Program-made: the position numbers and the translations under genes | Source of the DNA: Clostridiales bacterium | Lineage (GTDB): Bacteria; Bacillota; Clostridia; Oscillospirales; Oscillospiraceae | NCBI GenBank assembly: GCA_020859945.1 | Contig: JAJBVG010000081.1 | Span: 1-33,993 of the forward strand | DNA: 33,993 nt | Direction: 5' to 3' | Notes under the pieces: generated by a model | Databases searched by the model: none | What the model saw: only the letters and a program-made list of their open reading frames with translations | What the model was told of the DNA's origin: nothing | Part shown: positions 21,122-30,860 of the stretch, piece after piece | How positions within the stretch are numbered: the first letter of the stretch is position 1 | Layout: each line of letters opens with the position of its first letter

Positions 21122-21159
21122 TAAAACCCCCTCCGGCAGCCTAAAGCCACCGGAGGGGG
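21122..21159 (-). terminator. Terminator of the rmlD-like/symporter operon
   Basis: CCCCCTCCGG (21127-21136) and CCGGAGGGGG (21150-21159) form a ten-base-pair stem, followed on the minus strand by TTTTAC. Confidence 0.8.
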
Positions 21160-21161
21160 AA

Positions 21162-21221
21162 TTGGTTTTAGTTTCTCTCAGTTTAATCAGACGATTGGTT
21201 TCAGTTTCTCTCGGTTCAATT
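21162..21221. repeat. Imperfect direct repeat downstream of the symporter gene
   Basis: TTGGTTTTAGTTTCTCTCAG and TTGGTTTCAGTTTCTCTCGG (34 bp apart) are near-identical, each followed by TTYAAT. It looks like a local duplication; no function is evident. Confidence 0.5.
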
Positions 21222-21229
21222 AGGGAAGG

Positions 21230-22522
21230 TTACTTCTTCGCCGGAGCCACATCCTCGCTGTTGAAGATCTCACGGTTCAGCGCGTGGTTCTGGTGGGAGA
21301 CGATGATGGTGCAGACCGCGTCGCCGGTGATGTTGACGGCGGTACGCAGCATATCCAGAATACGGTCGATGCCCATGATGAGGGCGATGCCCTCGGTGGG
21401 CAGACCCACGGAGGAGAGTACCATAGACAGAGTGACCAGGCCGACAGAGGGGACGCCGGCGGTGCCGATGGAGGCCAGGGTAGCCGTGGCGATGACCGTC
21501 AGAATCTCCGCCGGGCCGAGGGACACGCCGTAGACCTGGGCGATGAAGATGACTGCCACGCCCTGCATGATGGAGGTGCCGTCCATGTTGATGGTAGCGC
21601 CCAGGGGGATGGTGAAGGAGCAAATCTTACGGGAGACGCCCAGTTTGTTGGTCAGGGTGTCGATGGACAGGGGGATGGTGGCGTTAGAGGTGGCGGTGGT
21701 GAAGGCGAACATCTGCACGGGGAAGAACTTTTTCAGGAACTTGATGGGGTTCAGCCGGGTGAACACCACCAGCAGCAGCATATACACGCCGAAGCACTGG
21801 ATGACCAGGGCCAGCGTGACCGACCCCATGTATTTGAGCATGGGCAGGAAGGCGTCGAAGCCGATGCCCGCGAAGGTCTTGGCGATCATGCAGAACACGC
21901 CGATGGGAGCGATGGTCATGATGGACATGGTCATCTCCATCATCACATCGTTAAACTGGCTGAAGAAGTTGGCCACGGTGCTGGCCTTGCTGCCCAGCTT
22001 GGCCAGCATGACGCCCACGATGAGGGCGAAGAAGATGACCGGCAGCATATCGCCCTCGGCCAGCGCGTTGATGGGGTTGGTGGGGATGATGTTCAGCAGC
22101 GTGTCGGCAAAACTGGTGGATTCTGCCACCGTTACCTCGGAGGTCTCGATGGCCTCCAGAGAGATGCCAATGCCGGGGTTGATGAGGGAGGCGATGCTCA
22201 GAGCGACGCACACCGCGATAGCCGTGGTACACAGGTAGAAAATGATGATGCGCACACCTACGCCGCCCAGGGTCTTGGTGTCGCCGATGGCCATGCTGCC
22301 GCACACCAGCGAGCAGAACACCAGCGGGACCACCAGCATTTGCAGCAGGCGCACAAAGCCCTGACCGATGACGTAGAGGATACCGTTGATGATGATGGTG
22401 TCCCGGATGTAGCCCTCCGGCATAAAGTAGTGGATGAGTATGCCCGCAATGGCGCCGCCGATGAGCGCGATAAAAATCTGGGAGGACAAGCCCAGCTTCT
22501 TCTTTTTTTCTTTTGCAGCCAT
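21230..22522 (-). CDS. Dicarboxylate/amino acid:cation symporter (DAACS/GltP family)
   Basis: 430 aa. This family imports glutamate, aspartate or C4-dicarboxylates with Na+ or H+. The serine-rich hairpin region reads TTATSNATIPLSI, the metal/substrate motif NMDGT is intact, and GTAGVPS and DRILDMLRTAVNITGD (helix 8 substrate residues D, R, T, N, D) are all present. The Arg in DMLRT is where an Arg favours acidic amino acids with two carboxylates, but substrate cannot be settled by eye. The start is the ATG at 22522, which shares its A with the stop of the upstream reductase gene (TAATG), so the two are translationally coupled; AGGAGG precedes it. Confidence 0.93.
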   Translation of the reverse strand: MAAKEKKKKLGLSSQIFIALIGGAIAGILIHYFMPEGYIRDTIIINGILYVIGQGFVRLLQMLVVPLVFCSLVCGSMAIGDTKTLGGVGVRIIIFYLCTTAIAVCVALSIASLINPGIGISLEAIETSEVTVAESTSFADTLLNIIPTNPINALAEGDMLPVIFFALIVGVMLAKLGSKASTVANFFSQFNDVMMEMTMSIMTIAPIGVFCMIAKTFAGIGFDAFLPMLKYMGSVTLALVIQCFGVYMLLLVVFTRLNPIKFLKKFFPVQMFAFTTATSNATIPLSIDTLTNKLGVSRKICSFTIPLGATINMDGTSIMQGVAVIFIAQVYGVSLGPAEILTVIATATLASIGTAGVPSVGLVTLSMVLSSVGLPTEGIALIMGIDRILDMLRTAVNITGDAVCTIIVSHQNHALNREIFNSEDVAPAKK

Positions 22523-23361
22523 TAGCCCTTTCCTCCTGTCGCTTTGATGTAGTCGGCCAGTGCCGTTTTCCAGTCCTTGGGTTCTTCCAGCCCCTCCAGC
22601 CGGAGCATCATGTTGTCCAGCACGGAGTACTTGGGCCGCATCCCGTGGTCGCTGTCCACCGGCACCAGGTTGGCGGTCTTTCCGGTGAGGCGCAAAATCT
22701 CCTGGGCAAACTCATACCGACTACAGCTGCCCTTGCAGACCGCGTGGTAGATGCCGTAGATGTCCTGGTCGATGAACTGCTTGATGACCTTTGCCAGCTC
22801 CGCCGCGCTGGTGGGGCAGGCGATCTGGTTGATGGGGACCCGCAGCTCTGCGCCGCTGTCCGCAGCCTCCAGCACGGTGTTGACAAAGTCCTTGCCAATG
22901 CCGTACACCCAGGAGCTTCTGACGATGACATAGCGGGTGCTCAGCGACACGATCATTCGCTCTCCGGCGTACTTGGACTTGCCGTAGACGTTGTTGGGCA
23001 TGGCTACGTCAAACTCCGTGTAGGGGAAGGACTTGTTCAGGTCGAACACGTCGTCGGTGGAGAACTGGATGACCTTGCAGTTGACCGGCTCCGCTTCGGC
23101 GGCGATGTTCCGGGCGCCCAGGGCGTTGACGCGGTAAGCCTCATCCGGGTCGTTCTCGCACTGCTGCGGGTCGGTGATACCCGCGCAGTTGATGACCACG
23201 TCCGGGCGGTTGCGCTGCATGAACATCCGCACCTCGTCCCGGTCGGTCACGTCCACCTCGTCCTTGTCGGTGGGGAAAAGCTCATAGGATTGCAGGTTCA
23301 GCAGCTCCATCAGCGCGGAACCCACGTGGCCTTTTACTCCGACGATCCAAATTTTTTTCAT
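22522..23361 (-). CDS. RmlD-like NAD(P)-dependent sugar reductase (SDR family)
   Basis: 279 aa. The N-terminal Rossmann motif is GVKGHVG. It has a VINCAGITD stretch after the third strand, ST in IQFSTDDVFD, the catalytic Tyr-x3-Lys in VYGKSKYAGE, and SSWVYG, typical of dTDP-4-dehydrorhamnose reductases and related extended SDRs. No other nucleotide-sugar gene is near, so a rhamnose pathway role is not supported by context. Coupling to a dicarboxylate symporter is unusual. The ATG at 23361 has AAGGAG upstream; two earlier ATGs run into a stop at once. Its promoter has a palindrome over the -35. Confidence 0.8.
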   Translation of the reverse strand: MKKIWIVGVKGHVGSALMELLNLQSYELFPTDKDEVDVTDRDEVRMFMQRNRPDVVINCAGITDPQQCENDPDEAYRVNALGARNIAAEAEPVNCKVIQFSTDDVFDLNKSFPYTEFDVAMPNNVYGKSKYAGERMIVSLSTRYVIVRSSWVYGIGKDFVNTVLEAADSGAELRVPINQIACPTSAAELAKVIKQFIDQDIYGIYHAVCKGSCSRYEFAQEILRLTGKTANLVPVDSDHGMRPKYSVLDNMMLRLEGLEEPKDWKTALADYIKATGGKG

Positions 23362-23402
23362 TGATTCATCATCTCCTTAATGCGTTAAAACGTTACATTG
23401 AT

Positions 23403-23431
23403 ACTATATCGAATTTTGACCGAAAGGTCAA
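23403..23431 (-). promoter_or_regulatory. Promoter of the reductase-symporter operon with palindrome
   Basis: TTGACC (23431-23426), 17 bp, TATAGT (23408-23403) on the minus strand. TTGACC-TTTC-GGTCAA (23431-23416) is a perfect 6-bp inverted repeat covering the -35, a possible operator. Confidence 0.7.
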
Positions 23432-23536
23432 TAAAAACATGGCGACAAGAGACAAAAATCAACATTTACCAAAGAATTTGTTGCGGCTTTGGAAGTAAAC
23501 AGACGAGGCGGACATGCGTTCCTCGTCCCGCCGCAC

Positions 23537-23580
23537 AAAAATATCCCTGACGCGGCTCGGAGGGAGCGCTCGCGTCAGGG
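23537..23580 (-). terminator. Terminator of the ROK gene
   Basis: CCCTGACGCG (23545-23554) pairs with CGCGTCAGGG (23571-23580); on the minus strand it is followed by ATATTTTTG. A second small hairpin (GACGAGG/CCTCGTC, 23502-23527) lies just beyond. Confidence 0.85.
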
Positions 23581-23623
23581 GCATGTGCCGCCCGGCCCGG
23601 GGAACCGGACAGAAGCAGAAAAC

Positions 23624-24748
23624 TCAGATGCTGTCGATGAAGTCAGAGATGAAGTGCAGAGCCACGCCCACGCAGGTGGACCAGCTCAGGTAACGGGACA
23701 GCTTCAAAAAGTCGCCGGTGGTCTCGAAGGAGCTGATGTTGCGCAGCCGGAACCGCAGGTCGTCCAGGTAGGGACCCATGAAGTGGGCCAGCACGCCGCC
23801 CAGGATGATGTCGCAGTCCAGCACCATGCGGATGTTGTTGATGCCGATGGCCAGGTGGTCCAGGTAGTCGCTCCAGATTTTCTGATACTCGGTGTTGCCG
23901 GCCTCCAGCGCCTCGAAGAACTCCTCGCGAGTGATGCCCAGGTCGGAGGAGATGCGGGCGGTGGAGCAGTACGCCTCCAGGCAGCCCCGGCGTCCGCACA
24001 GGCACCGCTGCCCGCCGGGGACGATGCACATGTGGCCGAACTCGCCGCTGTGGTGGTGGCGGCCCATGTAGCGCACACCGTCCAGCAGCACCGCGCCGCC
24101 CACGCCCCGCTGGATGGAGAGGTAGACCATGTTGTCGTGCTCCTGGTGGTTCCACCACTCGGCCACGCCGCCGGCGTTGGCGTCGTTTTCCACGAAGCAG
24201 GGGTAGGGGATGTGCTCCGTCAGCTTGGCGATGGAGATATCCTTGGAGGACAGAGTACGGGAGAGGGTGACGATGCCCCGGTCGATGTCGGGGATGCCGG
24301 GCAGGGCGATGCCCACCCCCAACAGACGGCTGCGGTCGATCTCGTTGCTGTCCAGGAAGGACTCCAGCTGGAGGCCGATCTCCTGGAAATAGGCGTCGCT
24401 GTCCTCAAAGTCGTGGGCGATGGTTTTTTGCGCCACCACCTTGGCCCGCAGGTCGATGCAGACGATATGGATGTGGTAGTTGGAAAGCATGATGCCCACA
24501 CTGTACTTGACGTTGGAGGCCACGCCGATGGCGCGGGGCTTCCGTCCGCCGGTGGAGTCGAAGGTGCCCTGGGTCTCCAACAGGCCGACCTCCTGCAATT
24601 CTTTCAGGTTCTGCCCCACAGTGGGCAGGCTCAGGTTCAGCGAATGGGCTACATCCTGCTTGGTGACGGGGGTGTCAGAGGAGTAGATATAGCGGAAAAC
24701 CCGGTTGCAGTTTTGTCTCCGAAGTTCAGCAGTGTTATAGGTCGGCAT
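23624..24748 (-). CDS. ROK family transcriptional regulator (NagC/XylR type)
   Basis: 374 aa. Residues 1-75 form a MarR-like winged helix (FRYIYSSDTPVTKQDVAHSLNLSLPTVGQNLKELQEVGLL). The rest is the ROK sugar-kinase fold with VENDANAGG (187-195) and the zinc site GEFGH..C.CGRRGC (H239, C249, C251, C256). E236 and H239 of the ExGH motif bind sugars in ROK proteins. Such proteins repress sugar genes until a sugar or sugar phosphate binds. The target is unknown; there is no sugar operon next to it, and the downstream reductase operon is the nearest candidate. The ATG at 24748 has AAAGGATG upstream, and a terminator closes the gene. Confidence 0.9.
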   Translation of the reverse strand: MPTYNTAELRRQNCNRVFRYIYSSDTPVTKQDVAHSLNLSLPTVGQNLKELQEVGLLETQGTFDSTGGRKPRAIGVASNVKYSVGIMLSNYHIHIVCIDLRAKVVAQKTIAHDFEDSDAYFQEIGLQLESFLDSNEIDRSRLLGVGIALPGIPDIDRGIVTLSRTLSSKDISIAKLTEHIPYPCFVENDANAGGVAEWWNHQEHDNMVYLSIQRGVGGAVLLDGVRYMGRHHHSGEFGHMCIVPGGQRCLCGRRGCLEAYCSTARISSDLGITREEFFEALEAGNTEYQKIWSDYLDHLAIGINNIRMVLDCDIILGGVLAHFMGPYLDDLRFRLRNISSFETTGDFLKLSRYLSWSTCVGVALHFISDFIDSI

Positions 24749-24934
24749 TTGTCATCATCCTTTACATAAAAATTGTAGTATCGTTGGGGGAGAATCATAG
24801 AATAAATGGAATGGTCCGGGTGTCCATTTGATTTCTTTTAGAAAAGTGCCTATACACATATATCATAGCACAGTTCGTGGAAATTGCAAGCATTTTTTCA
24901 AAATATAATTGAAAAAGAACTGAGGGGTTTGGGC

Positions 24935-25858
24935 TTATCGGTTCACCAGTACGATGCCGCCCGCCACCAGCGCCAGGGCCAGCAGCGTGGCAGGGGAGAG
25001 GAGGGATTCCGCCAGCACCAGGCTGGACAGCAGCGCCCCAAACACCGGCGTCAGGAAGGAAAACACGGCGATTTTCCCCACCGGATTGTATTTTAACAGG
25101 AACGTCCAGAGGGTGAACCCTACGGCGGAGATGGTCACCAGCAGCACCATCAGCCCCACGCCGGAGGGGTCGGGAGCGCCGATCTTCCCGCCCAGTAGCA
25201 GCCCGGCTCCCAGCAGTACGCCGCCGCCCAGGGTCAGCTGCCAGCCGGTGATGAGGAAGGGGTCCCGGCCCTGGGTCAGTACCTTGGAGCAGATGGCTCC
25301 CGCGGAGATGAAGCACACCGACAGCAAAATCATGCCTTCCCCCAGCAGAGCGAAGGGTTGTCCTCCCAGACTGCCGCCCAGGTTAACCAGTATCACTCCG
25401 GCCACTCCCATCAGGCAGCCCAGCCACTTTTTCGCCGTCATTGGCTCCTTTTCCCGCCAAATCAGCGCGGAAAGCAGCACCGTCAGGAAGGCGGAGGCGG
25501 CGTTGAGGATGCTGGCCCGGACGCCGGTGGTGTGGGCCAGGCCGATGTAATAAAACAGGTATTGCCCGGTGGTCTGCACCAGCCCGATGGTCACGATGCC
25601 TGGGCCGTCCGCACGGTGAGGGACGGGGAACCGGCGGTGGAGCAGGCCGCACAGGGCCAGCGTCACCAGCCCCGCCAGGGTGAAGCGGGTCCCGGCGAAC
25701 ACCATCAAACAGGCGGGGGAGGAGGTGTCCACCTGAAAGGCGATGTACCCCAGCTTCACCGAGGGGTAGGCGGCCCCCCACAGCAGCGTTGCGCACAGGG
25801 CCAGCAGGACGATATGGACAGGGTTTTGGTAAAAGGCTGCGGCCTTGGATTCCTTCAT
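24935..25858 (-). CDS. DMT-superfamily exporter (EamA domains)
   Basis: 307 aa. The start is the ATG at 25858, with AAGGGA nine bases upstream; the longer frame to 25987 crosses the intergenic promoter area. Ten membrane helices in two repeated halves of five, each an EamA domain. The first has the helix pattern LLWGAAYPSVKLGY and ILNAASAFLTVLLSALIWREK, the second AVGFTLWTFLLKYNPVGKIAVFSFLTPVFGALLSSLVLAE, the typical P-x-F-x-x-L-x-S/A motif. Family members export amino acids or other metabolites. The substrate is not inferable. It is divergent from recG. Confidence 0.88.
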   Translation of the reverse strand: MKESKAAAFYQNPVHIVLLALCATLLWGAAYPSVKLGYIAFQVDTSSPACLMVFAGTRFTLAGLVTLALCGLLHRRFPVPHRADGPGIVTIGLVQTTGQYLFYYIGLAHTTGVRASILNAASAFLTVLLSALIWREKEPMTAKKWLGCLMGVAGVILVNLGGSLGGQPFALLGEGMILLSVCFISAGAICSKVLTQGRDPFLITGWQLTLGGGVLLGAGLLLGGKIGAPDPSGVGLMVLLVTISAVGFTLWTFLLKYNPVGKIAVFSFLTPVFGALLSSLVLAESLLSPATLLALALVAGGIVLVNR

Positions 25859-26016
25859 AGGAAAAATTCCCTTCTCGAACAGTAGAATTAGAGTATCACT
25901 TTTAGAAAATAATGTCCATTGGAGAAATTGCAAGACTTTCTTCCCATCCAGACGAATTTGTGGTAAAATAGAACAAAAATCGCCCAAACACGGGGCGGAG
26001 AAGGGAGGCGGCGGCT

Positions 26017-28107
26017 GTGGCGATCACGCTGGACGGGTCCATCCGGCAGCTCACCCGCATTGGGGAGCAGCGGGCTAAAAAGCTGGAAAAGTTGAAAATC
26101 TACACCCCCAGGGACCTGCTCTACTGGTTCCCCAGGGACTATCAGGACCTGCGGCAGATTTATGACATCACCCAGGCCCCGGTGGGGGAACCCTGCTGCG
26201 TGGAGGGCGTGGTGGCGGAACGGGCCGTCACCCAGTACGTCCGCCGGGGCATGGAGCTGACCAAGACCCGTGTGGTGGACGGGCGGGGCCAGCTGTTCCT
26301 GACCTTTTTCAATCAGAGCTATGTCAGCCGCGCCCTGCGGCCGGGAGAAGAATATATTTTCTATGGTACGGTGGAGCAGACGGGCAGCCGGAAGAGTATG
26401 ACAAACCCCATGTTCGAATCGTCGGGGAGGCGGCACTTCACCGGGCGCATTATGCCAGTCTACCCGCTGACGGCGGGCATCACCAACTTCACCCTCTCCG
26501 AGGCGGTGCGGCAGACGCTGGTCAGCTGCGCGGAAGAAATCCGCGACCCGCTGCCGGAGGATCTGAGGGAAGAGCATCATTTGGTGGGGCTGGGCTATGC
26601 CCTGCAAAACATCCACTTTCCAAAGGACGACCAAGCGCTGGCCGCTGCCCGGCGGCGGCTGGTGTTCGAGGAGCTGTTTTTCTTCTCAGCGGGACTGGCG
26701 ATGATGAAGGGCCAGCGTTCCGGCCAGGCCGCCATTACCTGCCAGCGTCGCTCCCTCCAGCCCTTCTGGGACACGCTGCCCTTTGCGCCTACGTCTGCCC
26801 AGCGGCGGGCGGCAGAGGAAGCGGCGGCGGACCTCTGCTCTGGCAGACCCATGAACCGGCTGCTCCAGGGGGACGTGGGCAGTGGCAAAACCGTGGTGGC
26901 GGCGGCCTGCGCCTGGCTCATGGCCCAGAGCGGGGGACAGACCGCCCTGATGGTCCCCACGGAGATTTTGGCCCGGCAGCACTGCCAGACCCTGACCCCG
27001 CTGCTGGAACAGAGCGGCCTCCGGGTGGGGCTGCTGACCGGCTCCATGAAGGCCAAAGAGAAGCGGGACGTTTACGAGCGGCTCCAGCTGGGGATGATCG
27101 ACCTGGTGGTGGGCACCCACGCGCTGCTGACGGAGGGGGTGGCCTTCCGGCGGCTGGGGCTGGTCATCACCGATGAGCAGCACCGCTTTGGCGTGGACCA
27201 GCGGGCGAAGCTGGCGGAGAAGGGTCGGGAGGCGGAGGGCCTCGCCCCCCATGTGCTGGTCATGTCGGCCACGCCCATCCCCCGGACGCTGGCGCTCATC
27301 CTCTACGGAGATTTAGAGGTGTCCGTTCTGGATGAACTGCCCCCCGGACGGCAGCACATCGACACCTTCCTGGTGGGGGAGGACAAACGGGAGCGGATGT
27401 ACGGCTTTGTCCGCCGACAGGTGGCCGAAGGCCACCAGGTCTATATCGTCTGCCCCTCGGTCAGCGCCGAATCCACCCTGGAGAAGGGCGCGATGACCGC
27501 TACGGAACTGAAAGCGGTGGAGGAGTACGCCGAGAAGCTGCAAACCGCTGTTTTTCCCGACCTGCGCGTTGGTCTGGTCCACGGCAGACAGTCCGCAAAG
27601 GCCAAGGAGCAGGTCATGACCCGGTTCGCCCAGGGGGAGCTGGACATTTTGGTGGCCACCACGGTCATCGAGGTGGGGGTGGACGTATCCAACGCCACGC
27701 TGATGGTCATCGAAAACGCCGAGCGGTTCGGCCTCTCCCAGCTCCACCAGCTCCGGGGTCGCGTGGGGCGGGGCAAGGCCAAGTCCTATTGCGTGCTGGT
27801 GTCAGACAATCGCAACCCGGAGACTCGCCAGCGGATGAAGGCCCTCTGTGCTACCAACGATGGGTTCCAAATCGCGGAGGAGGATTTGAAGCTTCGGGGA
27901 CCGGGGGACTTCTTCGGGGCGCGGCAGCACGGTCTGCCCCAGCTGCGGGTGGCGGACCTGGCGGGGGACGTGAGGGTGCTCCAGGAGGCCCAGGCTGCCG
28001 CCGCAAAGCGGGTGGCGGACGACCCGGACCTGCAAAGGCCGGAAAACGTCCCCATCAAAGCGCAAATTCAGGCGCTGTTCGAGACGAATACGGACCGGCT
28101 CAACTAG
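26017..28107 (+). CDS. recG: ATP-dependent DNA helicase RecG
   Basis: 696 aa, full length for the family. RecG remodels stalled replication forks and branch-migrates Holliday junctions. The N-terminal wedge/OB domain is followed by helicase motif I GDVGSGKT (about 285-292), motif II DEQHRFGV (about 386), SATPIPRTLAL (motif III) and the C-terminal motifs VIEVGVDVSNATLMVIENAERFGLSQLHQLRGRVGRG (motifs V and VI). The TRG-type C-terminus DLKLRGPGDFFGARQHGLP is specific for RecG. The start is GTG at 26017, with GGGAGG eight bases upstream. It is a single gene, divergent from the EamA gene; the ClpE-like gene follows 154 bp later with its own ribosome site. Confidence 0.97.
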   Translation: MAITLDGSIRQLTRIGEQRAKKLEKLKIYTPRDLLYWFPRDYQDLRQIYDITQAPVGEPCCVEGVVAERAVTQYVRRGMELTKTRVVDGRGQLFLTFFNQSYVSRALRPGEEYIFYGTVEQTGSRKSMTNPMFESSGRRHFTGRIMPVYPLTAGITNFTLSEAVRQTLVSCAEEIRDPLPEDLREEHHLVGLGYALQNIHFPKDDQALAAARRRLVFEELFFFSAGLAMMKGQRSGQAAITCQRRSLQPFWDTLPFAPTSAQRRAAEEAAADLCSGRPMNRLLQGDVGSGKTVVAAACAWLMAQSGGQTALMVPTEILARQHCQTLTPLLEQSGLRVGLLTGSMKAKEKRDVYERLQLGMIDLVVGTHALLTEGVAFRRLGLVITDEQHRFGVDQRAKLAEKGREAEGLAPHVLVMSATPIPRTLALILYGDLEVSVLDELPPGRQHIDTFLVGEDKRERMYGFVRRQVAEGHQVYIVCPSVSAESTLEKGAMTATELKAVEEYAEKLQTAVFPDLRVGLVHGRQSAKAKEQVMTRFAQGELDILVATTVIEVGVDVSNATLMVIENAERFGLSQLHQLRGRVGRGKAKSYCVLVSDNRNPETRQRMKALCATNDGFQIAEEDLKLRGPGDFFGARQHGLPQLRVADLAGDVRVLQEAQAAAAKRVADDPDLQRPENVPIKAQIQALFETNTDRLN

Positions 28108-28261
28108 GGAGGAGGCCGGAAATAGTCAACGGAAAAAAGAAACTGGCAAGAGGAATTTTATTCTGAAAAGAAATTTCGATTCGGTCTAGATTTGTTCACA
28201 ATTATCTGGTATCCTTAGGGTTAAAATAATCACTCCATATGATTTAAAGGAGAAATTGACT

Positions 28262-30811
28262 ATGCAACCGACACTTTGTTCCAAATGCCGCAAAAATGTG
28301 GCAGTGGTGTTTATCACAAAAATAGAGAACAACGAAACCAAAAACGAGGGCTATTGCCTGAAATGCGCCAAAGAGCTGGGCATCAAGCCCGTGGACGACA
28401 TGTTCAAGCGGATGGGCATTTCCGACGACGACCTGGACGGCCTGACCAGCGAGATGATGAACGCGTTCGGCGGGCCGGAGGCGATGGAATCGTTGCCGGA
28501 CATCTCCCAATCGGAGAATGACGACGACGAGGACGAGGAGGGCAAGACCGCCACCTTCCCGTTTTTGAACAAGCTGTTCAACAGCAACCAGCCGCCCCGG
28601 GAGAGCGGCGAACGCCGCCAGGAAAACCGGGAAAAGGACGACAAAAAGAAGGAAGAACGTCCTCAAAAGCTGAAATACGTGGAGAATTACTGCGTTTCTC
28701 TGACCAACCGGGCCAGAGAGGGCAAGTTGGACCGGGTCATTGGCCGGGAGGAGGAAATTTCCCGGGTCATCCAGATTTTGAACCGGCGGCAGAAGAACAA
28801 CCCCTGCCTCATTGGTGAGCCGGGCGTGGGCAAGACTGCCATTGCCGAGGGGTTGGCCCAGCGCATCGCTGCGGGTAACGTCCCCTACAAGCTCAAGGAG
28901 AAGGAGGTCTACCTGCTGGACCTGACCGCTCTGGTGGCGGGGACCCAGTTCCGGGGCCAGTTCGAGAGCCGGATGAAGGGTCTCATCGAAGAAATCAAAA
29001 AGGCGGGCAACATCATCCTGGTCATCGACGAGATCCACAACATCGTGGGCGCGGGAGATGCGGAAGGCTCCATGAACGCCGCCAACATCCTGAAGCCCGC
29101 CCTGTCCCGGGGAGAGATTCAGGTCATTGGCGCCACCACTTATAATGAATACCGCAAGTATATCGAGAAGGATGCCGCCCTGGAGCGCCGGTTCCAGCCG
29201 GTGACGGTGGAAGAACCTTCCATCGAGGACAGCGTTCAGGTCATCATGGGCATCGCCCCGTACTATGAGAACTACCATCAGGTGGTCATTCCCGCTGCTG
29301 TGGCGCGGGAGGCGGTGCTGCTCTCCGAGCGGTACATCACCGACCGCTATCTGCCCGACAAGGCCATCGACCTCATCGACGAAGCCTGTTCCGACGTGAA
29401 CCTGCACAACAAGGCCCTGGCACACCGGGCGGAGCTGGAAAAGGACAAAGCGGACCTGGAGAAGGAGATGGAGATGCTCTCCGGCCAGTCCGACGAGTTC
29501 ACCAACCGCAAGACCCAGGAGCTGACCGCCAACGAGCGCAAGCAGTCCCGGTGCCGCCAGGAGCAGGCCACGCTGAACCAGGCGCGCCAGACCCTGCGCA
29601 CCAACACCACTCTGACCGAGGAGGAGCGGGACGAGCGCCTGGCACTGAACGAGGGCCAGATGCAGAAGAACCAGGAGCAGCTGCGGGCCTTGCAGGAGGA
29701 GCGCCGCCGCATCCAGTCGGAGACCGACACCACCTTCTTCGAACAGCGGGCCATCGTCCAGAGCAAGATTCAGCAGGTCCAGCAGCAGCTGGACGAGATG
29801 GGCAGCCAGCCCGCCCCGGAGCTGACCATGGAGCATCTGGCCCGGGTCATCGAGCAGTGGACGGGCATCCCCGCCAGCCGCATCGAGGAGGCGGAGTTCT
29901 CCCGGCTGTCCAAGCTGGACGAGCGACTGAAAAGCCACATCATCGGCCAGGACCAGGCGGTGGACGCCGTCACCCGTGCCATCCGGCGCAACCGGGTGGG
30001 CATCTCCCCCAAGCATAAGCCGGTGTCCTTCATCTTCGTGGGTTCTACCGGCGTGGGCAAGACGGAGCTGGTCAAGCAGCTGGCCGCCGACCTGTTCGAC
30101 ACGCCGGATTCCCTGATTCGGCTGGATATGTCCGAATATATGGAGAAATACGCCGTCTCCCGCATCATCGGGTCCCCTCCCGGCTATGTGGGCTACGATG
30201 AGGCCGGGCAGCTGACCGAGAAGGTCCGCCGCAAGCCCTACTGCGTGATTCTGTTCGACGAAATCGAAAAGGCCCACCCGGACGTGCTGAACATTCTGCT
30301 CCAGATTCTGGACGACGGGCGCATCACCGACGCCCACGGGCGCACCGTCAACTTTGAACACGCCGTCATCGTCATGACCTCCAACGCGGGCAGTGCCACC
30401 AAGGAGGGGACGGTGGGCTTTGGCCGCACCCTCGACGAGCAGGACGAAGAGCGCACCATGAAGGCGCTGCAATCCTTCCTGCGGCCGGAGTTCATCAACC
30501 GGGTGGACGAAATCATCCACTTCAACCGCCTGACCGAGGAGAACTTCAAGGGCATTACCAACATCATGCTGAACGAATTGAAGGACTCTCTGGCGGACAA
30601 GAACATCAACTTCATGTGGGACGACGCGCTGGTGGACTACCTGACCGAAAAATCCTACTCCCTGACCTACGGCGCCCGGAACCTGCGCCGCTTGATCCAG
30701 CGGGAGCTGGAGGACGCCATTGCCACCCTGCTCATCAACCAGTACATGGACACCATCACCCAGCTGAAAGCCACGGCGGTGGACGGGAACATTCAACTGT
30801 TGTCCATGTAA
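28262..30811 (+). CDS. ClpE-like Clp protease ATPase with N-terminal zinc finger and long coiled coil
   Basis: 848 aa HSP100 unfoldase. The ATG at 28262 has AAAGGAG nine bases upstream; the TTG at 28256 is too close. A four-Cys zinc finger (C6, C9, C32, C35) replaces the Clp-N repeats of ClpC, as in ClpE and like McsA. An acidic linker is at about 86-95. AAA1 has Walker A GEPGVGKT (185-192) and IDEIHNIVG. The middle helical region (about 381-520) is some 140 residues, twice that of ClpC and close to ClpB in length. AAA2 has GSTGVGKT (594-601). A VGF tripeptide (718-720) after MTSNAG is the ClpP-docking loop position, so it should feed the ClpP protease. No CtsR or CIRCE box is visible upstream. 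Confidence 0.85.
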   Translation: MQPTLCSKCRKNVAVVFITKIENNETKNEGYCLKCAKELGIKPVDDMFKRMGISDDDLDGLTSEMMNAFGGPEAMESLPDISQSENDDDEDEEGKTATFPFLNKLFNSNQPPRESGERRQENREKDDKKKEERPQKLKYVENYCVSLTNRAREGKLDRVIGREEEISRVIQILNRRQKNNPCLIGEPGVGKTAIAEGLAQRIAAGNVPYKLKEKEVYLLDLTALVAGTQFRGQFESRMKGLIEEIKKAGNIILVIDEIHNIVGAGDAEGSMNAANILKPALSRGEIQVIGATTYNEYRKYIEKDAALERRFQPVTVEEPSIEDSVQVIMGIAPYYENYHQVVIPAAVAREAVLLSERYITDRYLPDKAIDLIDEACSDVNLHNKALAHRAELEKDKADLEKEMEMLSGQSDEFTNRKTQELTANERKQSRCRQEQATLNQARQTLRTNTTLTEEERDERLALNEGQMQKNQEQLRALQEERRRIQSETDTTFFEQRAIVQSKIQQVQQQLDEMGSQPAPELTMEHLARVIEQWTGIPASRIEEAEFSRLSKLDERLKSHIIGQDQAVDAVTRAIRRNRVGISPKHKPVSFIFVGSTGVGKTELVKQLAADLFDTPDSLIRLDMSEYMEKYAVSRIIGSPPGYVGYDEAGQLTEKVRRKPYCVILFDEIEKAHPDVLNILLQILDDGRITDAHGRTVNFEHAVIVMTSNAGSATKEGTVGFGRTLDEQDEERTMKALQSFLRPEFINRVDEIIHFNRLTEENFKGITNIMLNELKDSLADKNINFMWDDALVDYLTEKSYSLTYGARNLRRLIQRELEDAIATLLINQYMDTITQLKATAVDGNIQLLSM

Positions 30812-30826
30812 CCCTTACAAAGCAAA

Positions 30827-30860
30827 AAAGGACTGTGCCATAGAAACGGCACAGTCCTTT
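30827..30860 (+). terminator. Terminator of the ClpE-like gene, copy 1
   Basis: AAAGGACTGTGCC pairs with GGCACAGTCCTTT around an 8-nt loop, preceded by an A-run. After the stem only three Ts remain before repeat B2 begins. The same 34 bp recur at 31106-31139. Confidence 0.75.

Noticed and set aside
28108-28261. CtsR or HrcA (CIRCE) operator in front of the ClpE-like gene
   Set aside because: Neither the GGTCAAA tandem heptads nor TTAGCACTC/GAGTGCTAA is present.
28244-30796. 850-codon minus-strand open frame opposite the ClpE-like gene
   Set aside because: Shadow frame of almost the same extent as the real gene; no motifs.
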